A stretch of DNA of 64,000 nt, from the NCBI GenBank assembly GCA_009711705.1, contig VENG01000012.1, positions 1 through 64,000 of the forward strand, written 5' to 3'. The stretch's first letter is position 1, and the number at the start of each line of letters is the position of its first letter. The position numbers and the translations under genes were made by a program. The stretch comes from Bacillota bacterium. GTDB taxonomy: Bacteria > Bacillota > Desulfotomaculia > Desulfotomaculales > VENG01. Shown here one piece after another: positions 46,570 through 55,690 of this stretch. The notes below the pieces were generated by a model. That model was given only the letters and a program-made list of their open reading frames with translations, ran no database searches and was not told the DNA's origin.

Positions 46570-47775
46570 ATGGCCAGAGTAAAGAATCCCGAGCATGCTG
46601 CTTTACGCTGTAATTACTCAATAATACCGGAATTGATGGCAACTCAAAATTACTTGCTTGTGTTTGAAGAAGATAGTCCTGCAGTACTGGGCAAGAGTAT
46701 TAAGCATGCTATGACCGGTTCATATCTTGGTACTGCCAGCCAAATTACTCCTACAGTGGTGCGACACTTAGCCGAATTGGGTTATTATTGCAGGCTGGGT
46801 ACAGCCAAAGGGAGGAAGTACTTGGAGGTTTGGGAGCCGCATTTAATCTTACATAAAACCGTTGACTGGTCAGTATTTGAGTGGGGAGCAACAATACCTG
46901 TATCTTGGCATGCGCAGGTTGATAAAGCTTTGGGCACTCATATAGAGCGGGGGCAGAACGTTCCCGTTAAATTAACCGTCAATGATCGTTACTTTGATGC
47001 CAAGATAACCAACGTTGATAGGCAGGTGAAGGGCAACACTTATCAGCTACGCTATGATTCCAACCAGGAATTTAAGGCACTGATTAAAGAAACGTTTTCC
47101 GCCGTATATAAGGACATACTGGCTGAAAGAGAGAAACAACGGCAGCTGGGACAAAAAAAGCCTCGCGTTGTTGTGCCCGGTGTACACTTCATCGAAGTTC
47201 TATCAACAACAACACCCGCAGTTTTTGGGCTGGTCTTTAGTTCAGGGGATTTTTATGACTGGGAGAGTTATTCTGTCGCCACGGATGAAAATCGGAGTAA
47301 AGCCATTATTGCAAACAAATCCTTTAACTTGGCTGACGCCGAAATCGAACAGAAGCGGAAGGAAAGGTTATTGTCTTACAAGGATCCGCGCCGCGAGAGA
47401 AAGGTATCATACACATCGACCAATTATAGCAATCCACTGCTAAAAGAGGATATTAAGCAACTTTATCACTATACATGCCAAATCTGCTCCACTCAGATTA
47501 AATGTAGGGGGTGGGAACCTGGTTTGTCCAAGAGGGAGGAAATGGCTTTTTTAACAGCTGATGCCCACCATATTACTGCTTTAGGTGACGGAGGACTTGA
47601 TGAACCCTCAAATATTATATGCGTTTGCCCGAACTGTCACCGGTCTCTTCATTCCGGGGAATTAGCAATAACTTTTGATCATGATGGCCCACATTGTATC
47701 AACATAATTACAGGTAATAATTTGCCATTGACACTGTATGATAGTCATTCTTTGAAATATCGAAAATCACTATAA
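46570..47775 (+). CDS. HNH endonuclease domain protein (401 aa)
   Basis: The C-terminal quarter has an HNH/5-methylcytosine-restriction-like nuclease: CQICSTQI, AHHITALGDGGLDEPSN, CPNCHRSLHSG. The first ~300 residues have an EVE/restriction-type look, with no family certain. They include a DNA-recognition-like region PVKLTVNDRYFDAKITN also seen in some HNH restriction proteins. GGGGTGG precedes the ATG. It is divergent from the ligase and is probably a restriction-type defence gene. Confidence 0.75.
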   Translation: MARVKNPEHAALRCNYSIIPELMATQNYLLVFEEDSPAVLGKSIKHAMTGSYLGTASQITPTVVRHLAELGYYCRLGTAKGRKYLEVWEPHLILHKTVDWSVFEWGATIPVSWHAQVDKALGTHIERGQNVPVKLTVNDRYFDAKITNVDRQVKGNTYQLRYDSNQEFKALIKETFSAVYKDILAEREKQRQLGQKKPRVVVPGVHFIEVLSTTTPAVFGLVFSSGDFYDWESYSVATDENRSKAIIANKSFNLADAEIEQKRKERLLSYKDPRRERKVSYTSTNYSNPLLKEDIKQLYHYTCQICSTQIKCRGWEPGLSKREEMAFLTADAHHITALGDGGLDEPSNIICVCPNCHRSLHSGELAITFDHDGPHCINIITGNNLPLTLYDSHSLKYRKSL

Positions 47776-47837
47776 TTAATTTAAAATGAATTTTTATCTG
47801 TGTTGGAAAACATGTCAATGCGGGAGAAGGTGACCAT

Positions 47838-48678
47838 ATGAACAAATGCTTAAAAGTAGGAGAAAAAAGTACCATAGAGGAATGTCCATATTATTCTTTA
47901 TCCTCAGGTAAATATTCTTTTTGTAACCAGCAAGGATTGAGTATGAAGCAAGCAGCAATTTTCCTAAACAGGAGTGAAACTTGGGTTAGAAAGCAATTAA
48001 AGGAAAATCACCTTAAGGGATGGCAAGTCTCTAATCGTTGGTATTTTCCCAGGTGTGGCATTTTATTGGCATTGTACGATAGGTTAATGACTTTATCCTC
48101 ATTATTCACCAACAGGAAATTGTTACAAGATGAATTACAGGATTGCTGGAGGTTAAAAAAAAATAGAAGTTCAGCATAGGGCTAGAAGTACTCAAAAACG
48201 CTTATCAAATCTGGCAGAAGAACTCCTTAAAGATTGTACGTTAGGAGATAAAGAACGCATAGTTAGTCACCAAATAGAACGAATCCATAATATAAAAGAA
48301 CGCCTTTGGGCCAGGATTGATGTGCTAAAACCTGAGGAGTTTGATTTATCGGAATCAAGATGTCTCGAAAAGGATGAGGACTACAAAGGACTCGTTGGCA
48401 TGACGTTACGTAAATCAGTGCAGAAAAGAACAGGTATCAGAGATCCCTTTCAAAGAATTTCCCATAACTTTAAAATTCACTATCGCTCTGGTATTGGTTG
48501 GCCGAAGGTTAGAAAAGAGACAATTAGGGCACGCGGAGGTCGATGCGAAGACTGTGGCTCTACCGAAGGTTTAGAAGTACATCATAAAGTAAACCCTCGT
48601 ATAAATGAGGACGAAAATTTAGAGGTTTTATGTAAACATTGTCATGGTAAGAAGCATCCCTACTTAAATCGTGGATAG
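47838..48678 (+). pseudogene. HNH endonuclease-type gene split at an A9 run
   Basis: The 5' frame (47838-48179) has a helix-turn-helix-like segment SMKQAAIFLNRSETWVRKQL and a CPYYSLSSGKYSFC cluster. At 48155-48163 nine A residues precede TAGAAG. Reading on in the +1 frame removes the stop and runs KKIEVQHRARSTQKRLSNLA into the downstream frame (to 48678), which ends in an HNH nuclease: CEDCGSTEGLEVHHKVNPRI..CKHCHGKKH. Polymerase slippage on A9 could restore the frame in vivo, so it may be functional despite the break. An independent start GTG at 48322 lacks a good ribosome binding site. Confidence 0.65.
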
Positions 48679-48799
48679 ATCTTAGAGTTTATCGTGGCAA
48701 AAAGAAAGAACTTCAATACCTGCAGCTCTGGCAGTATAACTATTATCGGAATACCTATGGGGGAGGGGACGTTTATCCTAATTAATAATTTAATAATGA

Positions 48800-48903
48800 T
48801 GGTGGCTCGCTACGGATTCGAACCGTAATATTCCCCTTCAAAAGGGCACAAATCACTTATACTCTTTTGGAGGGGGATACCTTACCGATTAGGTCAGCGA
48901 GCC
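48800..48903 (-). tRNA. tRNA-like gene with 29-nt insertion in the anticodon loop (Trp CCA-like)
   Basis: On the minus strand, acceptor GGCTCGC / GCGAGCC, D arm ACC..GGT, anticodon stem TCCCC / GGGGA, T arm TACGGTTCGAATCCGTA and encoded ACCA are all perfect. The loop closed by TCCCC/GGGGA is 36 nt rather than 7. Its 5' end reads CTCCAAA (a tRNA-Trp loop, anticodon CCA) and its 3' end reads TTTTGAA. The insert is itself partly self-complementary (CTCCAAAAG with CTTTTGAAG). It may be an intron-like insertion, a decayed mobile-element tRNA, or a tRNA-like regulatory RNA. The stop codon of the HEPN gene lies inside its 5' end. Confidence 0.6.
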
Positions 48904-49682
48904 ATAATATCATCGTAGATTTTGTTAATAGATTTACTAAGTGTATTAGTATCTAAATCATATTTGCTTACTAGTGCCAATTTAATAGCCTTTTTTAACC
49001 TATCAGGATTATTTTTAAATTTTTTAAATTTTACGAAATCGTTGTTGTTTAGGATTTTATTAGGGTCATATCTAAAATGATTAATGATACTTTGTGCAAT
49101 CTCTTTAGCAGCTCTAGAAAATAGAATAAAGTCATCAAATCCTATGTCTTGTATTTTATTTGGAGCATTTAAATTAGGATATCTGGACCTTAGTTTTGAT
49201 ATATACTTATCTATTTTTTTGAATTCTTTATCGGCATCATCATAGAAGTCATGCACCGCAACATTTCTAACATGTCTGTAATATTCACAAACACTAATTA
49301 AATCGTGAAAATCCACAATATTTATATCTGAAAAAATATTTTCAACAACACAAATTAGCCAAGACTTATCCTCAGTCCTATAATTCCATTTATACATGCC
49401 TAAATCCTTTGCCTCATCGTTAATTTCCCTGAGAAACATCTCTAAACATTGGTGAACTGAGACTATATAATTTAATCTAATCTTTCTAAAAAGTAGATCA
49501 GAATCGAAGGATGTAATATAAATGTTGTGTTCTAAGGACTTTTTTTCCAGGAAGTCCTTTTCTAACCCATCAACCGAGTATGTGCCTTTGAAATCTCTAA
49601 CAATCAATTCAATAAATTCGTTAACGGCATCATGTTCCCCAAGTGTTTTTTTTAACCTCTTAAAAAGTTTAATTTTCATCAC
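48894..49682 (-). CDS. HEPN-motif protein, putative RNase-type defence gene
   Basis: The 262-aa helical protein carries the R-N-x3-H motif of HEPN ribonucleases in YYRHVRNVAVHDF (Arg139, Asn140, His144). It also has a helical dimer-like region before it (FRKIRLNYIVSVHQCLEMF). HEPN proteins act in toxin and abortive-infection systems as RNA-cutting or AMPylation partners. No nucleotidyltransferase partner is adjacent, so it may act alone. It starts at GTG 49682 or ATG 49679. Its final codons ATGGCTCGCTGA are the 5' end of the tRNA-like gene. A conserved leader lies upstream at 49776. Confidence 0.6.
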   Translation of the reverse strand: MMKIKLFKRLKKTLGEHDAVNEFIELIVRDFKGTYSVDGLEKDFLEKKSLEHNIYITSFDSDLLFRKIRLNYIVSVHQCLEMFLREINDEAKDLGMYKWNYRTEDKSWLICVVENIFSDINIVDFHDLISVCEYYRHVRNVAVHDFYDDADKEFKKIDKYISKLRSRYPNLNAPNKIQDIGFDDFILFSRAAKEIAQSIINHFRYDPNKILNNNDFVKFKKFKNNPDRLKKAIKLALVSKYDLDTNTLSKSINKIYDDIMAR

Positions 49683-49775
49683 CTTAATAGCTAATATTTA
49701 TACTTATAACCACTTATTATTAGATGCGATTAAATTAAATCAAAAGTTACATATAGTTATCTAACCTGTTATTTG

Positions 49776-49828
49776 GATGACTACGACACTTTACATTTAT
49801 TTCCCTGCAATTTTTTTAAAATTTGCAT
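49776..49828 (-). promoter_or_regulatory. Shared leader element, copy at the HEPN gene
   Basis: On the minus strand it reads TTTTAAAAAAATTGCAGGGA, then TGTCGTA exactly 19 nt after the C of CAGGGA. The same words and spacing are found upstream of the DAC-like gene (52327-52379) and the helicase gene (57803-57857). This copy lacks the terminator-like hairpin of the other two. Confidence 0.55.
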
Positions 49829-49850
49829 TGGTTAACCTAATTTACGCAAT

Positions 49851-50377
49851 CTACTCAAGGTTTCTGTCCATCCATTCCTTTAACTCAGGCCTATCCTCCT
49901 CAGAAATTAATTTGGCCCTGAATCCACCTGTTTCTATGAGGTAGATTTCTCCTGAGGATTTAATAGCATAAATGGATTCAAAAGGCGTCTTAACGACCTC
50001 ATCAATGGTGTCGTCTGGTTCGCAAAAAATTCCTCTACCTGTGAATGATCTCTTGGATCAGATTGCCAAACCTGATCATCCTGGCCTCCACTCTCGTCCT
50101 TAGTGGCATCAGGGGAGAAATACTTCTTGACCATAGGAGAGTTCTCGCTCGGATCAATTTTCATATTTATCTCATGTAAGATGTTGATTACCTCTCCGAA
50201 CCCTATAAAGAGTATACCTACGACAAAGCTTGAAATCATTATGTAAATTGCAGGTAGCCAAATGGGTTCTCGTAGGTAGGAATCCGTCTCAGCTCAGACT
50301 ATCAGGCCAAAAACGGCTCCAGCTATGATTGTAATGGCCCCAATCATTCTTAGGGTCTGTCCAATTCTGTTGGGCAT
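49851..50377 (-). pseudogene. Two-segment membrane protein, broken by a stop and a frameshift
   Basis: The ATG at 50377 follows AAAGGA. Membrane segment 1 (RMIGAITIIAGAVFGLIV) runs into an in-frame TGA at 50294-50296. The same frame continues AETDSYLREPIWLPAIYI into segment 2 (SFVVGILFIGFGEVINIL). Near 50030, at a T6 run, the frame shifts to give CEPDDTIDEVVKTPFESIYA, SGEIYLIETGGFRAKL and ELKEWMDRNLE to the TAG at 49851. The coherent sequence on both sides of each lesion shows a recently broken gene of ~175 codons. Confidence 0.65.
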
Positions 50378-50504
50378 GTATTTAATTCCTTTCGTTGCTT
50401 TGGTGGAAACGGTTCGACTTCTTAAGAGTCCAAAATTTAGGAGGCCATCAAGATGCTTAATGTATATGTCGAGTCTTGATTGAAATATTAAACCTCGCAA
50501 ACCA

Positions 50505-52073
50505 TCATATGCTATGTTTCAAGAGTCCGTCCTTATAGATCTCTATATCACCATCCTCAGACACTTTTATGGACAACCCATAATTGGATGCACTAATCGC
50601 CGCATTTGTCCTCGCACCATAAGAATCCTTACTATCAATATTAGAGTTGTCTATAATTTCACCAAATGATATTAAATTTAAATCATTGTCTAAAATTGTT
50701 GCTCCGTCAACCCCAGCGGCTAGGGCAATTAAGTATTTGTCAATATCTAATATATTAACTCCATAATCATCGCCAAGATACGATAAAATTTCTTTATGTA
50801 TTACCTTCTCGAGATCGTTTTTAATAAGACCTTTGGGCAGGCGATAATTATTAAATTCACCTTCAGCACCATCTTCTTGCGGATAATCCAATACGACAAA
50901 CAAACCTCCAATATTATTTTCTGACATCATTTTCACTACCTTTATTAATTCGATAATTTTTGCAACCATGCCATCGATTGTTTTTAAGATTTCTCTTTTG
51001 TCAGATCCACAATATGAAAGTATATCTCTTATGCATATATTATTAAATAAAAATGCACCAAGGAAAGCGTGATGTTGTATTTTCCATTTTCGCTTTTTGA
51101 GTGTCACAATAAAGTTATAGTTATAAATGCATTGAATGCCACCATTGCTAACCTTTATGTAATAAAAACTTTTTAACTTATCTCCAGGTTCATCAAAATC
51201 AATGTTCGCCAACTCATTAGGTACATTGCCGCGATATTTTTCAAATAATTTCAAAAACGCATTGGCCATTTCCGCTGCCTGATCTTCGTTAAGGTCAAAT
51301 TGGTTAATAATAATATCTGCAACCTTTGACGCAGTTTCTGGCTTAGATTGTATGCGGTAAATATCGGCCACGTGTCTTGAAATTTGGGTCATAAATCTCT
51401 TGTAATGTTTGTCAACATAGTTTTCATTGACCTGATCCTGGATACTTTTTGAATTCTTGTGTTTTCTAACAAAACCAATAACTTTGAAATCTTGATTGAC
51501 AACAAAAGCTAAAGATTTCCCGTCAACCAATTTAAGCAAAGGCTTTTCTTTCTTTATCAGATCATCTAGACCATGCCATTCATTAATAGAAATAAAATCA
51601 ACCTCTAAATCTAATAGTATATCCTTGGGTTTATTGTTCTCCTTTTTTAGCACTATTACACCCGTATTTATTGGATCATTTTCGTAAGTCTTATAACTGA
51701 GTTTTTCTAATTGCCTAATGAAGTCATAAGTCTTGTCATATTCCTGGGGGGAATTGCTATCAATCTCAAAGATAATTTCAATACATATATCCTCAATGAG
51801 ATCATTAAGATCTTTTTTAGTTATATTTGCTTTTTCTTCCAAATTTAATTTGATTTGATTGCTTATAATATTTACTAGGTGCTGAACTACCTCCTGATTC
51901 AAACTTTTAATATTCGTGAAGGGACGAACGTTAGCACCAAAAGTTACAGCGCCGTCTTTATCAACGCTTTGAAGATACAATTCAAAGTTTAAGTTTGTGA
52001 ATTCCGTTAATATTTGACTAATTGATTTTAGCATTTCGGTTACTTCGTTTGAATGATTATTCTCCCCCAACAA
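50505..52073 (-). CDS. Protein with diadenylate-cyclase-like C-terminal domain
   Basis: The 522-aa protein ends in a region patterned on DisA_N (DAC) domains: a hydrophobic strand then DGA (456-458) in AAGVDGATILDND, GARTNAAISAS (486-496) in the place of the GTRHRAA nucleotide loop, and IKVSEDGDIEIYKDG in the place of the SEE-G-I strand. The catalytic RHR is replaced by RTN, so activity is uncertain. The N-terminal ~400 residues are helical/mixed and unrecognised. DAC domains make or bind cyclic di-AMP; variants occur in phage-defence loci. The start is TTG after GGGGTAAGG. Confidence 0.55.
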   Translation of the reverse strand: MLGENNHSNEVTEMLKSISQILTEFTNLNFELYLQSVDKDGAVTFGANVRPFTNIKSLNQEVVQHLVNIISNQIKLNLEEKANITKKDLNDLIEDICIEIIFEIDSNSPQEYDKTYDFIRQLEKLSYKTYENDPINTGVIVLKKENNKPKDILLDLEVDFISINEWHGLDDLIKKEKPLLKLVDGKSLAFVVNQDFKVIGFVRKHKNSKSIQDQVNENYVDKHYKRFMTQISRHVADIYRIQSKPETASKVADIIINQFDLNEDQAAEMANAFLKLFEKYRGNVPNELANIDFDEPGDKLKSFYYIKVSNGGIQCIYNYNFIVTLKKRKWKIQHHAFLGAFLFNNICIRDILSYCGSDKREILKTIDGMVAKIIELIKVVKMMSENNIGGLFVVLDYPQEDGAEGEFNNYRLPKGLIKNDLEKVIHKEILSYLGDDYGVNILDIDKYLIALAAGVDGATILDNDLNLISFGEIIDNSNIDSKDSYGARTNAAISASNYGLSIKVSEDGDIEIYKDGLLKHSI

Positions 52074-52287
52074 ACCTTACCCCTTTCGAGTTATTCTTTA
52101 TCCATTTTAGTTTAAATATTTGAATTTTTGCATCATTAGGAACAGCAATATATAATAAAGATTTAAAAAAGAACCATCTTTTACATTTAGTCCCCCGACA
52201 ATAATAAAACACTTTACACCTATTCAATCCCTGAAAACTTCGTACAGCCCTAATATCAAGACTGTAATACAACCGATGCTGTTAGGT

Positions 52288-52379
52288 AAAAAAGCAGCCA
52301 GGCATTCTGTTCACTTAGCTGCTCTTGGTAAATTACGACACCCTTTACCTGATTCCCTGCCATTTATATAAAATTTTCC
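52288..52379 (-). promoter_or_regulatory. Shared leader element with terminator hairpin, upstream of the DAC-like gene
   Basis: On the minus strand a conserved block (ATATAAATGGCAGGGAAT, then TGTCGTAATTTAC 19 nt after CAGGGA) is followed by a GAGCAGC..GCTGC hairpin and T6. This is an intrinsic terminator about 215 nt before the coding start, an arrangement resembling an attenuator or small RNA. It matches 57758-57857 along its whole length. Confidence 0.6.
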
Positions 52380-53003
52380 AAAGCCCAATTATAAACCCCA
52401 TTTTAAATGTTTTTATTCTTATTCACCGTCGTGGACCATTCGAAGTGTCACGTAGAACATCTACCCGATGTAGTACATATATAAGATCGGAGGTGGGGTC
52501 GTTAAGGCTAAGGAAGACTTGGTTAGGTTCTAATACCTCTCCAGAGTGAAAATCGATTTTTCAGCCCCTATTGGTCTTCCTTAAGATAGTTATATCGTGG
52601 AATTACAATAAATAGCGCTTTGTAGGTATATGAATTTTCAAAGGGCGGTACTCAATAAATTTTACCGCCCTAAATCTGTGGCCCGTGGCTCGGAGCGTAA
52701 CATTAGGGCATTGGTGTCATATCTCCTATAGTAATATATATAGAATTTTTGGCACCATGCTTAATTATGGACTTCGGGACCTGACTCAGTTCTTCTCTAG
52801 ATTTTATACTAGGCTGTTCCATGTAGAACCTAAGGGCTATCCCCATTTTTTAATCAGAGCGGTGACATATGTTAGTTTCTTTTATGGATTATGTCCTCCA
52901 GGACATTGGTATAGGTTAGGAACACCAACAAAAGAAGGTATTCTGAAAATTATGTCAAGTGGGTTGGTAAATGGAATTAAAATGAAGGACTGGAGGGCAG
53001 ATT
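52380..53003. other. Gene-free interval
   Basis: The stretch holds no frame with a credible start and composition. The only extended plus-strand frame (52685-53023) has no ribosome binding site and overlaps the next gene start. No repeats were recognised. Confidence 0.5.
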
Positions 53004-54152
53004 ATGAACAGCAAATTGTATAGGGTTGACCCCTCAGACAAAACTCTTTCGGTAGTTAGCGAGACTGAATTCGCATCTCATGGTATTAAAGAAAGGTATG
53101 ATATTCAGGAATGGGTGGAATCGTACCCAGGCGTTCTAGGAGAACCTCTTTTAATTATAGCCAAGGAGTTTAGTTATTTTGATAAGACAAATGAAAGAGC
53201 CGACCTTATAGCTTTAGATAAGTTAGGCAACATTGTTGTGATTGAATTAAAAAGAGATGATTCCGGTTCCGATGTTCATTGGCAGGCTATCAAATACGCT
53301 AGCTATTTCCGTAAAATTAATAACAATGATGTTGTAAACATTCTTGCAAAGTATAGAAACATAGAAAGAGATGAGGCAGAAACCCAGATAATGAAATTTG
53401 TGGATATTGATGAGTTTGAAGATATTAACCGTAGCCAAAGAATTATTTTGGTAAGTCATAGGTTTGCAACGGAAGTAACGTCAGCGGTCTTATGGCTACT
53501 TGAGCACAATATTGACATAAAATGTATCCAAATAGTTCCGTTCTACGACCATGAGAATAAAAGCTATTATCTGACAGCAAATCCAATTTTGCCATTACAG
53601 GGGGCCGAAAACTACGAAATATGTGCCAGAGTAGGTGGGGAGAAGATATTACTTAATGAAAACACAGATTCCAGAAAGAACGATGACGTGACAACCTTCT
53701 TAAGAGAACTTGTTGATACAGCACTTAATAACATAACAACCGAAAAGCCTAATAAAAGAAGCCGCTGGGCGGGAACCTATAAAGACGGCGAGAGATACTA
53801 TAAACTCTGGTATAACCATAACCCATGGGACAACCACCAATTCTCCTATCAGATTCATGTATTTGATGCGCCCATTAATAATAAGCTAATGGGAATGAAA
53901 TTTTACTTTAACAAAGAGCATGCATCTAATTCTGGGTTAACTGACCAACAAATAGAAACATTAGAGAATCAGCTTAAACAATATGCAGAGGATAAGAGCT
54001 TGGAATTTTATAGTGACGACGTCCATGTGCAAGCCGAAAGGTTGTTCGATAAAATTTATCCCGAAAGTTCTTTGGAAGCAAGCACGTTTCTCTCTGAGCT
54101 AATTAACCAAATGACCCCCATTGTTGAGGACTTAAACGAAGAAACGACATAA
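53004..54152 (+). CDS. PD-(D/E)XK nuclease-domain protein (NucS/DUF91-like N-terminus)
   Basis: The 382-aa protein has an N-terminal restriction-nuclease-like core: helix IQEWVESYPGVLG, Asp67 in ERADLIALDKLG, and Glu81-x-Lys83 in IVVIELKRDDSG, then a helix HWQAIKYASYFR. This is the DUF91/NucS-like layout. The C-terminal half (RSRWAGTYKDGERYYKLWYN) resembles a DUF4268-type domain. GGAGGG precedes the ATG. It is probably a DNA-cutting enzyme of a mobile or defence locus. Confidence 0.7.
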   Translation: MNSKLYRVDPSDKTLSVVSETEFASHGIKERYDIQEWVESYPGVLGEPLLIIAKEFSYFDKTNERADLIALDKLGNIVVIELKRDDSGSDVHWQAIKYASYFRKINNNDVVNILAKYRNIERDEAETQIMKFVDIDEFEDINRSQRIILVSHRFATEVTSAVLWLLEHNIDIKCIQIVPFYDHENKSYYLTANPILPLQGAENYEICARVGGEKILLNENTDSRKNDDVTTFLRELVDTALNNITTEKPNKRSRWAGTYKDGERYYKLWYNHNPWDNHQFSYQIHVFDAPINNKLMGMKFYFNKEHASNSGLTDQQIETLENQLKQYAEDKSLEFYSDDVHVQAERLFDKIYPESSLEASTFLSELINQMTPIVEDLNEETT

Positions 54153-54241
54153 GTGAATCTGGCTGACTTGTGGGAAGGGTAGAGGAGGAGCTAACGTAAT
54201 AGCATTTTAAAATTATGTATGGCAGGGGAAATCCCTGCCAA

Positions 54242-55180
54242 TTAGTTTTTCACTTTTCTAACCCGCTTTTTCTGCGGAAGAAAGGTATTTAATGGTGAAG
54301 CCAACGAATGTTGATCTCTAACGTCCTGCTGTGTCAATGCCACATACCTTTTAGTCATGGTTAGATCACTGTGACCCATAATACGCTGTAAACCTAGAGC
54401 ATGTCCGCCGTTTCTCAAATATTGCAGAGCAAAGGCATGCCTTAGATCATACGGTCTAAATTTCACTCCCAGCTGCTTGCAATATGCCTCAATTCTATCT
54501 CCCCAGGTGTTACTGTTTAACAAAGTCCCATCAGTTGTTGCAAATATAGGTACGTCGTCTTTCCAGTCTGGGTGTCTGGCTTTCAAGAGATCTCTGATAC
54601 TTTGTGATGTGGGGGGGGATAGAGGAAGAGTTCGGCTTACTCTAGTTTTAGCTACCTCGGCCCGGATATGGACCTCCAACGAGCGGAAATTGACATCATC
54701 CACTAAAAGATAAAAAGCTTCTTTAGGGCGAATCCCGGTATCCATGGTAAGTAAAACTAACGTATAATCGCGTAAGCCTGCATATGTTTTTTTATCGGGA
54801 AGAGAAATTAGCTTGGTTATGGTCTCGGCATCTAATTTTACAATTCTGCCTTCATCTTTACGTTTCTTAAAGCCTGCCAATGGGTTTTCGGGTAATATAC
54901 CTTCCTCTATACACCAGTTAAAGAAAGTTCTTAGGTAAACCAGACGCAGGTTGTACGTGGCAGGCTTAACTTTTTGGGACATGTACTTTAATACGCTCCG
55001 TTTAAGTGACTGTTGAGTGAAGGCCTCGGGATGACGTGTAAAAAATTGGGTAACGTGATACCTGTAATCACTTATTGTTACATCTGCCAATCCCATTGCT
55101 TGTTTCCAATAAATAAAATTTTGTAATGCGTCCTGCCAAGTATTAGTAGCGATTGTCGATATTTGCTTTTTCTTAGCCAT
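54242..55180 (-). CDS. Tyrosine recombinase (integrase)
   Basis: The ATG at 55180 has AGGGGG 10 nt upstream. The 312-aa protein has an N-terminal SAM-like core-binding domain (about residues 15-95) and a catalytic domain with Arg in DTGIRPKEAF, Lys in AKTRVSRTLPL, a YDLRHAFALQYL box (Tyr in place of the first His), GHSD and the nucleophile in TKRYVAL. It lies about 135 nt from the 3' end of a degenerate tRNA-Leu, the usual position for an integrase of a tRNA-targeting element. Confidence 0.9.
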   Translation of the reverse strand: MAKKKQISTIATNTWQDALQNFIYWKQAMGLADVTISDYRYHVTQFFTRHPEAFTQQSLKRSVLKYMSQKVKPATYNLRLVYLRTFFNWCIEEGILPENPLAGFKKRKDEGRIVKLDAETITKLISLPDKKTYAGLRDYTLVLLTMDTGIRPKEAFYLLVDDVNFRSLEVHIRAEVAKTRVSRTLPLSPPTSQSIRDLLKARHPDWKDDVPIFATTDGTLLNSNTWGDRIEAYCKQLGVKFRPYDLRHAFALQYLRNGGHALGLQRIMGHSDLTMTKRYVALTQQDVRDQHSLASPLNTFLPQKKRVRKVKN

Positions 55181-55315
55181 AAACAAAAAACCCCCTTCGC
55201 ATTTATTTACGAAAGGGATAAGTCCATCGCGTCTAACGAACCTGTTTCAGGCATGATGGATTAGGTGTTTCGACACATTTTTCATCATATACCTGAAGGA
55301 CGTCAAACTCTTATT

Positions 55316-55401
55316 TGGTGCGGGCGAGAGGATTTGAACCTCCACGGGAAAATCCCACTGGATCCTAAGTCCTTCCGTGTCTGAACGTACCGCCACGCCG
55401 C
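55316..55401 (-). tRNA. Degenerate tRNA-Leu (TAG), probable attachment site
   Basis: Minus strand: the loop CTTAGGA has anticodon TAG. There is a long variable arm (TGGGATTTTCCCG), T arm GGAGGTTCAAATCCTC, acceptor 3' strand CGCCCGC and encoded ACCA. The 5' acceptor strand GCGGCG lacks one G, the D loop lacks the usual GG, and the anticodon stem is mismatched beyond three pairs. The intact 3' half with a decayed 5' half, next to an integrase, is what is left at an att site. Confidence 0.6.
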
Positions 55402-55690
55402 ATCATTACTGGAATTCTATTTTCACTGCTTCGCCAGAATCACTGGATTACTTTTTTTGCCAGATTGCTTTTATTATAATCCAGTGGGTAAAGCCTGTCA
55501 AGGCTTGTTGTAGGTTTTATATAAAATGAACTTACTAATAGCATATATTGTGTGAAAATCTTCCACTTATGCCCCTACCCCTTTCGTTTGGCAAAAGTCT
55601 TTGTTTGCCTCAGTCCGAACGAGGCTGGGTCACTACGTCTTATTATATCTAATTGTATAATTTTACGAAAATTAACGGATTAATTATACC
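55402..55690. other. Gene-free interval
   Basis: I see nothing supported here between the degenerate tRNA-Leu and the CAP-domain remnant; the sequence is AT-rich and lacks coding frames. Confidence 0.4.

Noticed and set aside
52685..53023. Plus-strand 112-codon frame
   Set aside because: No ribosome binding site and composition unlike a protein; overlaps the start of the nuclease gene.
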